DNA from: Linyphia triangularis
Lineage: Eukaryota; Arthropoda; Arachnida; Araneae; Linyphiidae
Reading direction: 5' to 3'
NCBI GenBank assembly: GCA_963978545.1
Contig: OZ021732.1
Span: forward strand, 27,124,123 to 27,188,122
Length of the DNA: 64,000 nt
The notes under the pieces were generated by a model that saw only the letters and a list, made by a program, of their open reading frames with translations, was not told the origin of the DNA and searched no databases. Numbering within the stretch: the stretch's first letter is position 1; every line of letters begins with the position of its first letter. Of the stretch, positions 31,914-43,072 are shown one piece after another. The position numbers and the translations under genes were made by a program.

Positions 31914-32522
31914 CTCGGGCATTCTGATATCCATTCAGTCCTCTGAATGTAACTATATTTCTAAAAAGACACTTACAAGAGAAAGAAACAAACTACAAAA
32001 GTAAAAGAAAGAAAATTCGAAAACTACAATTCTTTCTCTTCAAATTGAATGGAAAAACTTTGTAAATAATAAAGCGTAAAATGCGATTAAAGTAGAATAC
32101 CTGAGTACAAGAAAGAAAACAAATGTATATTCTAAACTTCCTAATTCACAAAAAAAAATTTCACTATTCAAAAATTTGGAGGATAAATTGATAGAAAAAT
32201 AAACATACAAATATAACTGATAAACAATACATATTAATTTAACAAAACAAGTTTTCAAAATAAATGTTATTGATAAGAAAACGTTTAAAAATGCAGAAAA
32301 ATGTGAATCACAAAAGTTAAAGGAATACTAAAATGTAAACAATAGATTATTAAAATGTAAATAATGATTATCAAGTAGGAATCAAACAATATAAGTAACA
32401 TATAGTTATAAGAAAATGTTCAGTTCTTGCTATAATGTTGAAAGAAAAAAAATCACTTATATACTAAGTTCACTGTAAGTTTATGAGTGTTCGTTAAGGG
32501 AAAAAAAAACACAGTTTATGGT
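31914..32522. other. Gypsy-2 region between ORF end and 3' LTR
   Basis: AT-rich non-coding part of the element. A 72-codon minus frame at 32040-32258 has no recognisable motif. No clear polypurine tract adjoins the LTR. Confidence 0.5.
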
Positions 32523-35189
32523 TCAATTGTCTTTCCATTTTTTCATAAAATCGGCGGCTGTAGATGTCAAATTTGGGCCTTCGTGACTACCCAATTTTCG
32601 AACATCATAGCGATCATTTGGTCGAATCTTAATAACTTCGTAGGGGCCAAAAAATTTAACACATAATTTTAAACCCGGCTTGAACTGGGTTCGCTTGATC
32701 GCAATTTTGTCACCAATTTGATACACAGCAGCTGGTTTTCGATGTTTATCGTATTGAACTTTGCTGCGCTGTTGATATTGAAGGATAATTTCTTTAGCGG
32801 TTGTTCGAATGTTTTCCCGATCGGTAATTGTCGACTGAATTTGGGCTTCTTCTAAAATTTCCTTAATACGAATGTCATCTGTATTCCGCATTTTAACACC
32901 GGTGACGAGTTGGAATGGGGTATATTCTGTAGCGAGTGATACGGTGCTGTTAATTATTCTTTGCACAGAAGGGACGTATTTAAACATTTTAGTGGGTTCT
33001 TCTAGAGATAATTTTGTTAATACAGGGATGAGGGTTGCATAGAATTTTTCGGCTTGTCCGTTACCTCGTGAAACACCTGTGGTGATGGTAATGTGTTCTA
33101 TTTTTTCATCACGACAGTAGTTTTGAAATTCGATGGAAGTGAACGCACTGGCTCTGTCGCTAATAATTCGAACAGGGTTTCCTAATGTTGTTTGGTGTTG
33201 TATCAGTTTATCAATAGCGTCTTTTGCCGTTGTGGAACGAACGGGATACAGCCATAGAAATTTAGAAAAGGCACGGACGATACGAAAAATATGTTTGTAA
33301 TTTCTCGAAAAAGTGAATCTTCTGGGCGATTGATAAATAGGCGTTTCGTCTGATAAAAAAATTTGCATAGTTAAATTTGTTTCTTTAATTTTATGTGGCC
33401 GATTAGAATTAATTAAAGTTTCAATTTCTTTTGGCTGAGATAAGTTTGTTATGTGTAACAAATCCAGTTCAGTTATTTGTATAGTGTTACAAGTGTAAAT
33501 AAAATCTTTCATTTCATTACTATCCGCAATTTCAGTGAATTCCATAAATAAAGTCTGGCTTGAATCATAGTCGCCATTAATTTTCGCGAAGTCTTCAGAT
33601 TCATCTCTAAGTGGGTGAGGGTGGCTACATGCGTGGAAAGATACATCATTATAAATTGATCTCGAGGTATTAGGGTCAGTCTGAATTTCATCAGTGTGGG
33701 AAAGGAATTTTGTTTCGAGTTGGGAAGGATTCTCAAGTGCTTCGTTCTCAAGTGTATGTAGGGTGAAGAATGTTGAATCGAAGTTATGCCCATGGCAAGT
33801 GTACAGTTTCAAAAGAGTACTTGGTGGGATAATTAATGGTCGATTAATTTTATTGCACACAGCTGCAGGAAAAATTAAGGAATTTTGCGGCGATTTGGGA
33901 AGGGATATTTTAATATGTGCTAATTTAGCAGTTTCTTCAGAAAATGCGCCTTGTAACAGAATTTCTTTATCACAAATAATATTTGGGTTTACATATGCAC
34001 TGTGAATACAGATAATAGAGCTTCCCGAATCTATCAAGGCATCTACCATTTCATCATTTACCAAAAGAGTTTCATATTGGAGTTCATTAATAAAATTATT
34101 AGAAATAAAAGGCGTTTGAGCTTCAATTGTACAAATAGTATTTTCAGTTTTAAGGAATTGTTTTCTGAAATTTTCCTGGGTTGGTTGACGATTTTGATAC
34201 CCAGTTTTATTGTTATCATAAGGGGGTCGCGAATGTACTTCAGATAGTGACTTTCGTTTGGAATTAAAATAGTTGTCGCATTCCAATGCTAGTTGAGACG
34301 GTTTAAACCACGTATCCGCTTGACGGACAGCAATGTAAGATTGGGTGTCTCGGTCAAGGGTGCTAAATAATTTATCACTAACCATTAATTGACATATTTC
34401 CTCTACCGTGCTAGCATTTCTTAATTCTAAATAGTACTTGAAAGCTACAATTAAACGGCTTGAAAACTGAACTTGAGTTTCGTTCGGGAACCTTTGAGCT
34501 CGTCGAAAATTAATAAGAGTTTCCGGGGCTGTAGGTTGGAATTGTTGCAAAACGATATTTTTAACCCTTTCATAATTAGTTAGGTCAGTCTCCGAAATGT
34601 ACAATAATACACTATTTGCACGCTCTCCAAGATTATTTATCAAAATTTCTGCCTTAAATTCTTGTGGTACCTGTTTGGTAGCAAATGCACGCTCTAAAGA
34701 ATGAAAAAACAAATTTAAATTTTCTGCTCGTGAAGGAACTGGCATAGATAAAGTTTTAACGCTTCGTAAAAGATTTTCGAGGCTGGATGTTGAAGTGTCG
34801 GGGGCGACATTATTTGTAATTGTGTTTGTCGGGTGTTCCGAAATATTTCTTCTAAGAGCCGCAACTTCTAATTCTTTCTCGGCGCGTGATAATTTTAATT
34901 TTTCCAGCTGTAATTCTTGAGCAAGTTGCTCTTGTGCTAAATTTACTTGCTCTTTCGCTAAGTTTGCCTGTTCTTTCGCGAAATTTGCTTGCTCTTTCGC
35001 CTTGCGTTCTGCGATTGTATCCGAAATTAAATCTGTAACGAATTGTGGATCATCTTTAAATACAGGACATGACTCGATGTTTTGTTTAATCACTATTAAC
35101 GTTGCGTTTTCTGGGATAGTGATACCTATTTCCTTAGAAATTTTGATTAAATCGTCCTTCCGAGAATTTTTATACATTTTTGTAAACAA
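32523..35189 (-). CDS. Gypsy-2 Gag-protease-integrase polyprotein lacking RT
   Basis: An open frame of 888 codons. Residues 60-100 form a heptad-like coiled coil built on repeats of KEQANLA. Gag capsid-like sequence runs about 150-310 (LFFHSLERAFA, LINNLGERA, FQPTAPETL). The aspartic protease DSG is at 387-389 (VDALIDSGSSIICIH). At 615-630 the frame reaches the usual opening of gypsy reverse transcriptase (ETPIYQSPRRFTFS), then passes directly at about residue 631 (near nt 33299) into the integrase core, WLYPVRSTTAKDAIDKL. Integrase Asp678 (IISDRAS) and Glu714 (GNGQAEK) are present; the zinc module and the first catalytic Asp are lost with RT and RNase H. About 500 or more residues are missing, yet the frame stays open to a C-terminal GPY-like segment (FFGPYEVIKIR). 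Confidence 0.9.
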   Translation of the reverse strand: MFTKMYKNSRKDDLIKISKEIGITIPENATLIVIKQNIESCPVFKDDPQFVTDLISDTIAERKAKEQANFAKEQANLAKEQVNLAQEQLAQELQLEKLKLSRAEKELEVAALRRNISEHPTNTITNNVAPDTSTSSLENLLRSVKTLSMPVPSRAENLNLFFHSLERAFATKQVPQEFKAEILINNLGERANSVLLYISETDLTNYERVKNIVLQQFQPTAPETLINFRRAQRFPNETQVQFSSRLIVAFKYYLELRNASTVEEICQLMVSDKLFSTLDRDTQSYIAVRQADTWFKPSQLALECDNYFNSKRKSLSEVHSRPPYDNNKTGYQNRQPTQENFRKQFLKTENTICTIEAQTPFISNNFINELQYETLLVNDEMVDALIDSGSSIICIHSAYVNPNIICDKEILLQGAFSEETAKLAHIKISLPKSPQNSLIFPAAVCNKINRPLIIPPSTLLKLYTCHGHNFDSTFFTLHTLENEALENPSQLETKFLSHTDEIQTDPNTSRSIYNDVSFHACSHPHPLRDESEDFAKINGDYDSSQTLFMEFTEIADSNEMKDFIYTCNTIQITELDLLHITNLSQPKEIETLINSNRPHKIKETNLTMQIFLSDETPIYQSPRRFTFSRNYKHIFRIVRAFSKFLWLYPVRSTTAKDAIDKLIQHQTTLGNPVRIISDRASAFTSIEFQNYCRDEKIEHITITTGVSRGNGQAEKFYATLIPVLTKLSLEEPTKMFKYVPSVQRIINSTVSLATEYTPFQLVTGVKMRNTDDIRIKEILEEAQIQSTITDRENIRTTAKEIILQYQQRSKVQYDKHRKPAAVYQIGDKIAIKRTQFKPGLKLCVKFFGPYEVIKIRPNDRYDVRKLGSHEGPNLTSTAADFMKKWKDN

Positions 35190-35767
35190 AGGTAATTTTA
35201 AATCCTACCTGGATATCTGCTACACGTTGAACAAGGACAAGATTTCCATTTATTTTTTTTCTCTGACATTGATGACACTTGAAGAACTTTTTAACACTGG
35301 CACAAAATCGCGCACATTGTAGTAGGTAAACACTTACGTGATTTGAAGATCAAATGCATTATTTTGCACACACGCGATGACACTTTTTAGAGCGCAATCG
35401 ATGGCACAAATGGGATGAAACACTTGTGATGTTGGTTTTGCTGCGTTGCTTGTTGGGAAGGGGACGTTGTGTTGGCCCCGCTGAATCTCCCAGTGTGTGA
35501 CAGGAAAGGCTGGAACTGGTTTGCAGCTGAAGAGGATGAAGAGGGAACGAACTCCGGTATTTCAGAAGGGTTGAAGATCGAAGGGGACGAGAAAACTCAG
35601 GATGGCTTTCCTGTGAGGTGAACTCTTCGCTGGACGGCTTGCTTTCGGGGCGCTGTAGGGATGATTTTCTGGAGCGGTGTCTGTGGAGCGGTGGTGTTGG
35701 CTCGTTGCGTTAGGCAGTGGAAAGTCAATTTTCTCCTCTGGGATGACTTGCGTGAGAGGCACTGATA
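35190..35767 (-). other. Gypsy-2 5' leader, part left of the Tc3-like insertion
   Basis: GC-richer than the surroundings with no zinc-knuckle or enzyme motif. Frames of 63-97 codons here overlap on both strands and are not supported as genes. Confidence 0.5.
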
Positions 35768-37330
35768 CACTGCGTGAAAAAAGTAGAAGGACACATGATT
35801 TTTTTTTTATGAATAAAAAACAGATTTTTTTCCATAACAATTTAATGAGTAACACTTTAAATTACTAATTACAAACAGATATCTGTATCTGAAAAATCAA
35901 ACAAAAAAAATACAGGTCAAGTACAGCAATAAATCAGTTTTGACTTCATCATACTCTGTGAAAAAAGTAGAAGGACACTTCTAAATAATGCAAATAAAAT
36001 TCTTATTAATAGGGAATTCTTCCACCATTGGCTTTGATTACTTCAAAAATTCGATTTGGCATCGAATCATATAAAGTTTGAATTTCTGTTTGGCAGAAAT
36101 TGTCCCATACATAATTCAAAGTTCTCCGAAGCTCAACTATAGATTCAAACTGCTTGCCTTCCGCGTAAACGCGACGAACAATCATTGCCCATATGTTCTC
36201 TACAATGTTGAGGTCCGGGCTTTTAGCAGGCCATGGCAAAACCCGAACATTATTTGCTGCATATCAATTTTTAACCCCATTAGCTGTGTGAAATGATGCT
36301 CCGTCCTGTTGAAAAATCCAGTCATTTCCGCCTAGCTCAACTCCGTAGGGAAGGAGATCTGAATTCAAGACTTGGATGTAATCTGTGTGTTTCTGCCTGC
36401 CACTCAGTAACACTAGGCTTGTTTTTCCTCCGTACCCGACTGCCAACCAAACCATTAAACTCCCTCCTCCCATCTGTCGGGTAGAATAAGTCTTTTCTTC
36501 AGTACCGAGACAGTGCCAATAGAATTTGTAGCCATCTGGACCGTCTAAATTAAATCTTTTCTCATCAGAAAATATAACGGAGGTCCATTCTGACGTCCAG
36601 GACATGCGGTTTTTAGCCCAGTGCAGTCGGTGTTCAATGTGCCTTTCATTCCATTTGGGATGGTGCTTCCTTTTTCGGAATACGAAATTTTCGGACCTTT
36701 TTATGTAGTTGTAGACAGTTATTCTTGAAACGTGTGTGATGCCTGCATTATTTTGAGCTTTGGCAATACTTCCATCCGTTTTTTTTAGTTCCCGAATGAT
36801 TTTTCTTTGATCGCGTTGCGTCAGTTTTTTAGGTCTGCCACTCTTCTTTTTGGTTCCCTGACTACTAGGATTTCTTATATAGTTTGAAACAGTATTTCGA
36901 CTAATATGCAGCTGGCGTGCAATCTCTCTCACACCTTTGCCATCGTTTTTGTAGGCATAAATTTGGCCTTTTTCAAACTCACTTAAAGGTTTTCCTCTAG
37001 GCATTATAAAAAGATGAAAACGACGGATTTTCAATAAAATAGTATGTTTCTCTTAACAAAAACAGTTAAAAAGAATGAAACACCTACCTTTGAGGTTTAC
37101 AATATTCCAAAACAAATTATTTTAGCACGTGTCCTTCTACTTTTTTCACACACCAAAAATCGTTAAATACTGTTTTCCTTAATTTTTACTAGTGGTAGAT
37201 AAAATTTACTCTTCTATAAAAAAGAAAAAAATAGCCAAACTACATAAAAAAAGAAATTTGGATCAGGAGGATCGAAATACAAAGCATAAATTACAAAATA
37301 TGACTGTCCTTCTACTTTTTTCCCGTAGTG
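35768..37330 (-). mobile_element. Tc3-like DNA transposon nested in Gypsy-2
   Basis: A 1563-bp element with TA duplications at 35766-35767 and 37331-37332. Each end carries two copies of GTGAAAAAAGTAGAAGGACA in inverted arrangement: 35774 and 35958 on the left, and their complements ending near 37149 and 37324 on the right. This is an IR/DR structure like that of several Tc1/mariner subgroups. It encodes one transposase on the minus strand with a single internal stop. Confidence 0.93.
36006..37004 (-). pseudogene. Tc3-like transposase with one nonsense codon
   Basis: About 332 codons from the ATG of MPRGKPLSEFEKGQ to 36006, broken only by TGA at 36264-36266. An N-terminal helix-turn-helix (GVREIARQLHISRNTVSNYI) and an AT-hook-like SGRPKKL precede a second HTH (HVSRITVYNYI). 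The DD34E catalytic triad is complete: Asp in VIFSDEKRF, Asp in IFQQDGASFH, and Glu in SPDLNIVENIW, 35 residues after the second Asp. The stop falls between the second Asp and the Glu, so the catalytic domain is truncated. A start 10 codons further upstream (37034) is possible but less likely. Confidence 0.9.
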
Positions 37331-37578
37331 TATGGGCCGTTCGGGTTTGTTTTGCCCGTGGTGGGAGAGGCGCTGTGATGGGCCTGCTGGGTTTTGTTTG
37401 CCCAATTTTTCTTGTAGTGGAGAAGTTTGAGAGGCGCTGGTATGGGCCTTCCGGGTGTTGTTTGCCCGTGGTGGGAGAGGCGCTGTTATGGGCCTGCTGG
37501 GTTTTGTTTGCCCAATTTTTCTTGTAGTGGAGAAGTTTGAGAGGCGCTGGTATGGGCCTTCCGGGTGTTGTTTGCCCG
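37331..37578. repeat. 110-bp tandem repeat in Gypsy-2 leader
   Basis: TATGGGCC recurs at 37331, 37441 and 37551, an exact 110-bp period, for about 2.25 copies. Each unit contains GTTTGCCC and GAGGCGCTG motifs twice, so the unit itself may be a degenerate duplication. It lies next to the Tc3-like insertion site. Confidence 0.85.
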
Positions 37579-37668
37579 CACTGTGATGATTTGCATCGAA
37601 TATAAGTTTCATAGGTTGAGTGTTTTATTTGAACTCAACTAGTGAATGTAGCGAAAATTCAGGATTCA

Positions 37669-37686
37669 GAACCGGCTGAGACCCCA
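37669..37686 (-). promoter_or_regulatory. Gypsy-2 primer-binding site
   Basis: Directly adjoining the 5' LTR the minus strand reads TGGGGTCTCAGCCGGTTC, starting with the TGG complement of CCA. The priming tRNA was not identified. Confidence 0.55.
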
Positions 37687-37933
37687 TGTTGTGGTCGGTA
37701 GTCTAGGGGAAATTAGGAACGATGCAGTTTTGTTGCTTAAAGTTATTTAATTTCATCATTTCATATTCGTTAAATTACAAAAGAAGACTGTTAAGCCTTC
37801 ACTAGAAGATCGTGATGGCGGCCTAGGGCAGAATCCTCTCGCTCCTCTCAAGTCTTGCTGTTTTATACCCAGTGGCGCTGCAGTCGATAGGCGCTGCAGT
37901 CGATACTGACTCATCTCCACTGTGTATACGACA
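37687..37933 (-). repeat. Gypsy-2 5' LTR (247 bp)
   Basis: As the 3' LTR, but with GCGCTGCAGTCGATAG tandemly doubled around 37873-37904. Confidence 0.93.
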
Positions 37934-38304
37934 TTTATAAGGTCAAAAAACAAACCATGGATGCTAATAGAAATATGCATAATTTGTGACTATAGGACTT
38001 ATTAAGATTTAGATGCCATATTAAACTTTGACTCCCTTGTTGGTAAATTTTGATCAGTGACATTGTTTATTGAGTATATGAAATATGTTTTCATAAACCA
38101 GATTGTTTTGTCTAAAACACGTCAGGAACCAGACCATTGGAAAATTCAATTCACTATAACTCTAAATATTTCAAATTTTACTCTAAGATGTTAATGCAAA
38201 AATCTGTATTAATTATTTAATGAACGAAAAAATTTTAAGTAATTGTCCTTATTGAATGTGTAGGTCATTATATATCTTGAATTTTTTTTAAATTTGTGAT
38301 AGCA

Positions 38305-38842
38305 AGTTCATACATGTGATTCTTCCGCGAATTTTTTTACGTGAATTAGCGGAAATCCGCGAATTCATCATCGGCTGAAAATCCCGTTATCCGCTAAAAT
38401 TTTGGAATTAGATTAGATAAGTATTAAAAAATATTCGGAAATCGTTTTGAAAAGTCAGCCTTTTCCTTCATTCCCTAAAATGTATTATTTATTTCAACTG
38501 ACGTGTCAAGGCCATTCGATCGACTTCCTTTTTTCATAAAAAGAATGCCTAGTGCTCTCGTTTCCCACTGTGCTTTTTCCACTGTAGTTCATGACTTTTT
38601 TAGTCTGAACTAACTTGGTTAAAGAATAGTTAAACCGGTGTTCGATGCTGTTGCCTTTGTCACGTGGTCTTCATACATGTGATTCTTCCGCGAATTTGCG
38701 GAAATACGCGAATTGCATCAAAATTATCCATCATCCATTGAAAAACTTGTGTCAATTTTGAAAATAGATGTATTCAATTTTTTTTTCGGAAATCGTATTG
38801 AAAAGTCTGCTTTCGTCCTTCATTCCCTTAAAATGTTTCTAA
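38305..38842. repeat. diverged direct repeat pair with CCGCGAA palindromes
   Basis: 38305-38482 and 38668-38842 share CATACATGTGATTCTTCCGC at the left and TCCTTCATTCCCT near the right. The left ends contain inverted GCGGAAAT/CGCGAATT motifs. The class is unknown and no gene is present between 37938 and 39028. Confidence 0.6.
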
Positions 38843-39036
38843 TAAAAATCCAATTCAAAGTCTCAAACTAAATTAAAAAATGTATAAAATTTGGCAATTT
38901 ATCGCCGTGTTTTTTTTTTTTTTTTTTTTTGTTTTTGCGAAAAAGGTATTCTCACCAATTTGATTTTTAAAAAATTCCAGTTGATTGAATCTTGAATGCC
39001 AGATAATCGGACTTTTTCTGTATTTAACTATTATTA

Positions 39037-40983
39037 CAGAGGGTGTCCAGTAGTTGGGAAATATACTTGAATTTTTTGCATCTCGGGAAAATCGTGTATT
39101 ATGCTTGAAATTCGTATTAATGTTGGAATTTCCGGTTGAATTCAGAAATTTTCACTCCTCTTCAATATCGGAAAAAGTCTTCTTATATCGGCGTTTTTCC
39201 ACAATTTTCCCATTGATCTTGCGGATCAAAAGTAGTTTCTCCTTCCCTCAGAAATGTTCTCTTTAAACATGGTTCTATTCGAAGATTTTTAACCGAAATT
39301 TCGAACATGCCGGAGATCGATGGAATTTCCTGACAAACACGAAATCTCCACACGTTTAAACTCCGCCAAACCACCGATGGAATGAATACTTTTCCTCAGA
39401 ATTTTTCTTTAATATCATAGCTTCTATCTGCATTATTTACTTTGATATGCGATGGACATTTTGCTGAACGTTACGGTGATGAAATGGCCGTTTTCCCGTG
39501 ATTATGGCGGACGCTATCGCTGAGAATTACGTTGTTGCATGATGATAAATTTTGTCTGAAATTCGGATTTCCCCTCTTTTCTTATTAAAATTTCGATTAT
39601 TCTTGAGATCGATACAAATCTACATTACAATCTTATTGAGCTTGCTGGCAAATCTGACAGCCATGGATCTTATGTGCGTTCAGACTTCCTCAAACATCCG
39701 ATGTAATGGCCAATTTTTCTACAGATTACCAATCTCTATCGCCATTATTTACGTTGGTGTATGGTACTTAGTTTCGCTGAGCGTTGCGCTGACTTAAGGT
39801 CTGTATTTACATAAATTTACGCTGCTAACTGCGGGCAATATCGTCGAAATTTACGTTGTTGTGGTGTTAATTTTTTCCGATTGTTGCTTCAATGTAATTA
39901 CTCGGAATTTCGCCGATACGGTGGCCGCTATCGCCGATATTTACTTTGGAGTAATGGTAATTTTCAACTAAGCCGTTTTAATAGTAAATATTGCGAAATT
40001 TGCTGCCCTCTTTAGGTGTCATTCGCCTAGGTTTCTGGTGATGCGATAGCCTCTATGCCCGTGATTAGTGTTTGTGTGAAGATCAGTTTTGCCTTTTGAT
40101 TTGAATATATACAGAATTACTAAGATTTTAATTTAATTTTGTGCAAAAAATTCGACCCAATTGTTCAATTTTACTGTATATTACTATTTATAATTGCAAT
40201 TTTAACTGCTATAATATATAAAATAATGTATTTTATCATATAAAAAAAAAACAATTTTATATTTTAACTAGAGCCATTAATAATAGTTAAAAAGTTAAAG
40301 CATTTTTTTATATATAATTGCTTAAAATTGGCTTTTTCAACTGTGGAAATTTAAAGTTTTTTGCTTGGGTACTGTATTATGGTCTTGTAGAATCTCCCTC
40401 CCTTAGTACTTATCAACAGAAATGTTAGTGACAAGCAATTGTTTTCAAAGAAAAAGCTAGTGCCAAAGGAAACTGAAAGAAAGAACTGCAAAAGTTGCCA
40501 AATTACAGAGAAATGTTTGCCTGAAAAAAAAAAAGAAAAAAAAATCCTAAGTCTCAAACTATCCTACCACATTCGAATCTTATACTCAAAATGAAGCTGT
40601 TTGTTCCAATGCGGCTGATGCTTAGCACAAACTATTAAAGTGTACACCTAGTAACATTCCCTGTGTTTTTTGTCTGCTTAGATTTAGACCTTCATATTTA
40701 TGACTTGGTAAACTATCTTGTATCTTTTTTTTCTTCTCAGTCTCAAGTATGAGCCTTTAAAAAATCCTCTCTTCCTATTTTCAATATAACAACCCAATTC
40801 TTTTCTGATAAGCCATTTCTTATTTTCATACAATTTTTCTAATTTCTAAAATTAGTTCAGCACACTACTAAGAGGGGTATACTTTTATACTGGAAAATAT
40901 GGTGATAATTGGTCGCTAGAGGGGTCCTTGAACGTTTTTTGATGATGCTTGAATTTTTATTAGAAATTTTGCTGGACACCCTG
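39037..40983. mobile_element. hAT-like element C with internal minisatellite, 1947 bp
   Basis: Starts CAGAGGGTGTCCAG and ends CTGGACACCCTG, an inverted terminal repeat with a one-base offset. The flanks TATTATTA (39029-39036) and TATTATAA (40984-40991) match at 7 of 8 bases. The left half (39580-40080) holds degenerate short tandem units (GCCGATATTTACGTTG-like) shared with 59400-60005. Frames in it (for example 39552-39797) reflect these repeats and not a protein. No transposase was seen. Confidence 0.6.
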
Positions 40984-40991
40984 TATTATAA

Positions 40992-43067
40992 TTTCTGAAT
41001 GTGTGCAAAAACATTTAAGTCAAGTTAAATTTTTCAGTTATGATTAATACATGAACACAGTTGTCTTTATTTAATTATTGTGTGCGTGTCAATCACAATG
41101 AGACGTGGTTGTTGTAGAGTTAAAAATTGAAATCAATCTTATATCCAAAATTTAACTAATATTTGTATTGAATTTTGTGCGCTAATATATGTTTTTGTGT
41201 ATTATGCTGTAAAATGACGAAAAACATTTCAGCTAATTTTTTGCTTGACTAATCACATGTATGAGCAAGTTGCTTGTTTAAGAATTTCTTGTATTCTTTT
41301 CACAATTCCCTCGAATGTATGAAGCTTTTAGTACCGATGTACAGTAGGGAAAATTGAAAAAAGCATTAGTTGCTAAACAAACTCTGCAAGTTTTGCAAGA
41401 TAAATTTTAAAGTATATTTCAATTTCCTGCAAAACCTTGATATTATTTTTTTTTTTTTTTCCCAATTAACTTTTCTGCTCTTAGTTTATTTAAATGTGTT
41501 CAATGTTCCACCAATTCAGGATTCCTGCAAGATGTTTTTGTCTTGCCGAACTGGAGAAGTTCCACTGTTAAAAATACCTTTTGTATCTCTTTCTCAAAGT
41601 TTTAATTTTTTACAGAAAATTTTCATATTGTTTATCATATGTTTCATATGTCTCAAAAATACATTCAAATTGAATTTTAAATAATAAACTATAAAAATTA
41701 CCATGAAATGCTAGCTTTAGCGTTTCTTTTAAATCATTTGAATACATATTTCCTCAAACCCTTTTGTCTATTTTTCTGAAAGTTTGCTGATCGAGCACTA
41801 TATCTGTGTATGGAATAAATCAATATTAAATAGAATTTAGGGTAAAGGAATTTTTGTATGAAATATATGCTTTGAGAAAAGCCTATTTATTGTTACAGAA
41901 TCCATATATTTCTCAAAAAATGTTTATTGCTTTTTTTTTTTATTATGCATTGCCTCTAATTTTAAAGATTGTTTTAAAGTTAACAGTTCAAGATTTTTTA
42001 TATGTTAGAAAACTTGAGGTATGTTCATAAAAAAAAAATTGCATTTTGATTCCTATTAAACAAGTTTTATTCATGAACATTTGAACACCCATCCTATTTG
42101 CCCAACATGAAGCATTGAAGTGAACATAAATCATTCTTCTAATATGAACAAACCATTACGAATCATAAAACAAACATAAGTAGGTCTTCTTAATATCTTA
42201 TTCAATTTTAGATATAAACTAGGAGTACAGAACATCGCACAACTTTAAATTACTCTATATTGCTTTTGAAATTTGACATGGACTAGTGCAATTTACAATT
42301 TATTTTTTTTCATTTAGATTTAATAAAAATGTTTAGTAAAATTTTTAATGTTAATTTTTAAATCTCTCCAACTTGGCAACGATTTTTTGAATAAAAGTGG
42401 TCAATTTCTAGTTTGAGCTGAGAATGTTGAGTAAAAACAATCCATATATAAGAAATGTAAGAATGCATGTTTAGAAGGACATCTGAAAAAGTAACCTAAG
42501 CAGTTGTCTGACTGGATCCAATAAAGGGTAAGAAAGCAAGGGTTTCCCTACTCACTGTTAGTTTAGTAAGGAAGATGAACACCAGCCAATCTAGAATTGA
42601 GTGGAGATTGCTGTCATGACTGCACATTTTCAGGTTTTTTCATTGGGGGGGGGGGGGGGACAATGTCATGAATTACCTAAAAAAATAGGTAATTGACGGG
42701 TGGACCTGTAAATAGCTTTAAAAAAACTCATTGGCACTCACTGAGGAGGTATTTTTAGGAAAGATGTGGTGTCTCTATTAAATCATTGGTATTAAGACAT
42801 CTATTGCATAGCTATTTGTAAATATTCAATACTAAAACTAAGTGTGTGGAACATCGCACAACTTTCAATTACACTCTAATACTGGTCACTGCATTTAAAT
42901 TTGACGTTGAGTGATGATATTTATCACTTTCGTTTTCCTATTTTCATTAATTTAAAAAAAAAAAAAAAAAAAAAATTACCAGTTCATCTACATTTATTAC
43001 ATTAGCTAAAAAAAGCAACAAAAGGCAAAATTGGTTATATGGTTTTCGATAATTATTACCCAATGTT
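40992..43067. other. intergenic, no gene recognised
   Basis: AT-rich. Two inverted fragments of the R1 right end lie at about 42222-42300 and 42835-42905. A perfect 9-bp hairpin, AATTACCTA/TAGGTAATT, spans 42671-42694 next to a poly-G run at 42644-42659. A 104-codon plus frame at 41370-41684 has no recognisable motif. Confidence 0.45.
42222..42905 (-). repeat. two inverted R1 end fragments
   Basis: GAACATCGCACAACTTTAAA at 42231 and GGAACATCGCACAACTTTCA at 42848 are the reverse complement of the R1 right end (compare 1240-1262 and 55327-55350). The second copy continues with the CACTGCATTTAAATTT segment shared with 55295-55312. Confidence 0.65.
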
Positions 43068-43072
43068 AAGTA

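Larger units (their letters stand above)
31683..37933 (-). mobile_element. Gypsy-2: internally deleted Ty3/gypsy retrotransposon
   Basis: The minus-strand element is bounded by LTRs that begin TGTTGTGGTC and end GTATACGACA, with a 4-bp duplication TTTA at 31679-31682 and 37934-37937. It encodes Gag, protease and part of integrase, but no reverse transcriptase or RNase H. A Tc3-like transposon (35768-37330) has inserted in its 5' leader. It must depend on a full-length relative for reverse transcription. Confidence 0.9.

Noticed and set aside
37331..37578. CRISPR-like spaced repeats
   Set aside because: The 110-bp units are adjacent with no unique spacers, and the setting is a eukaryotic retrotransposon leader.
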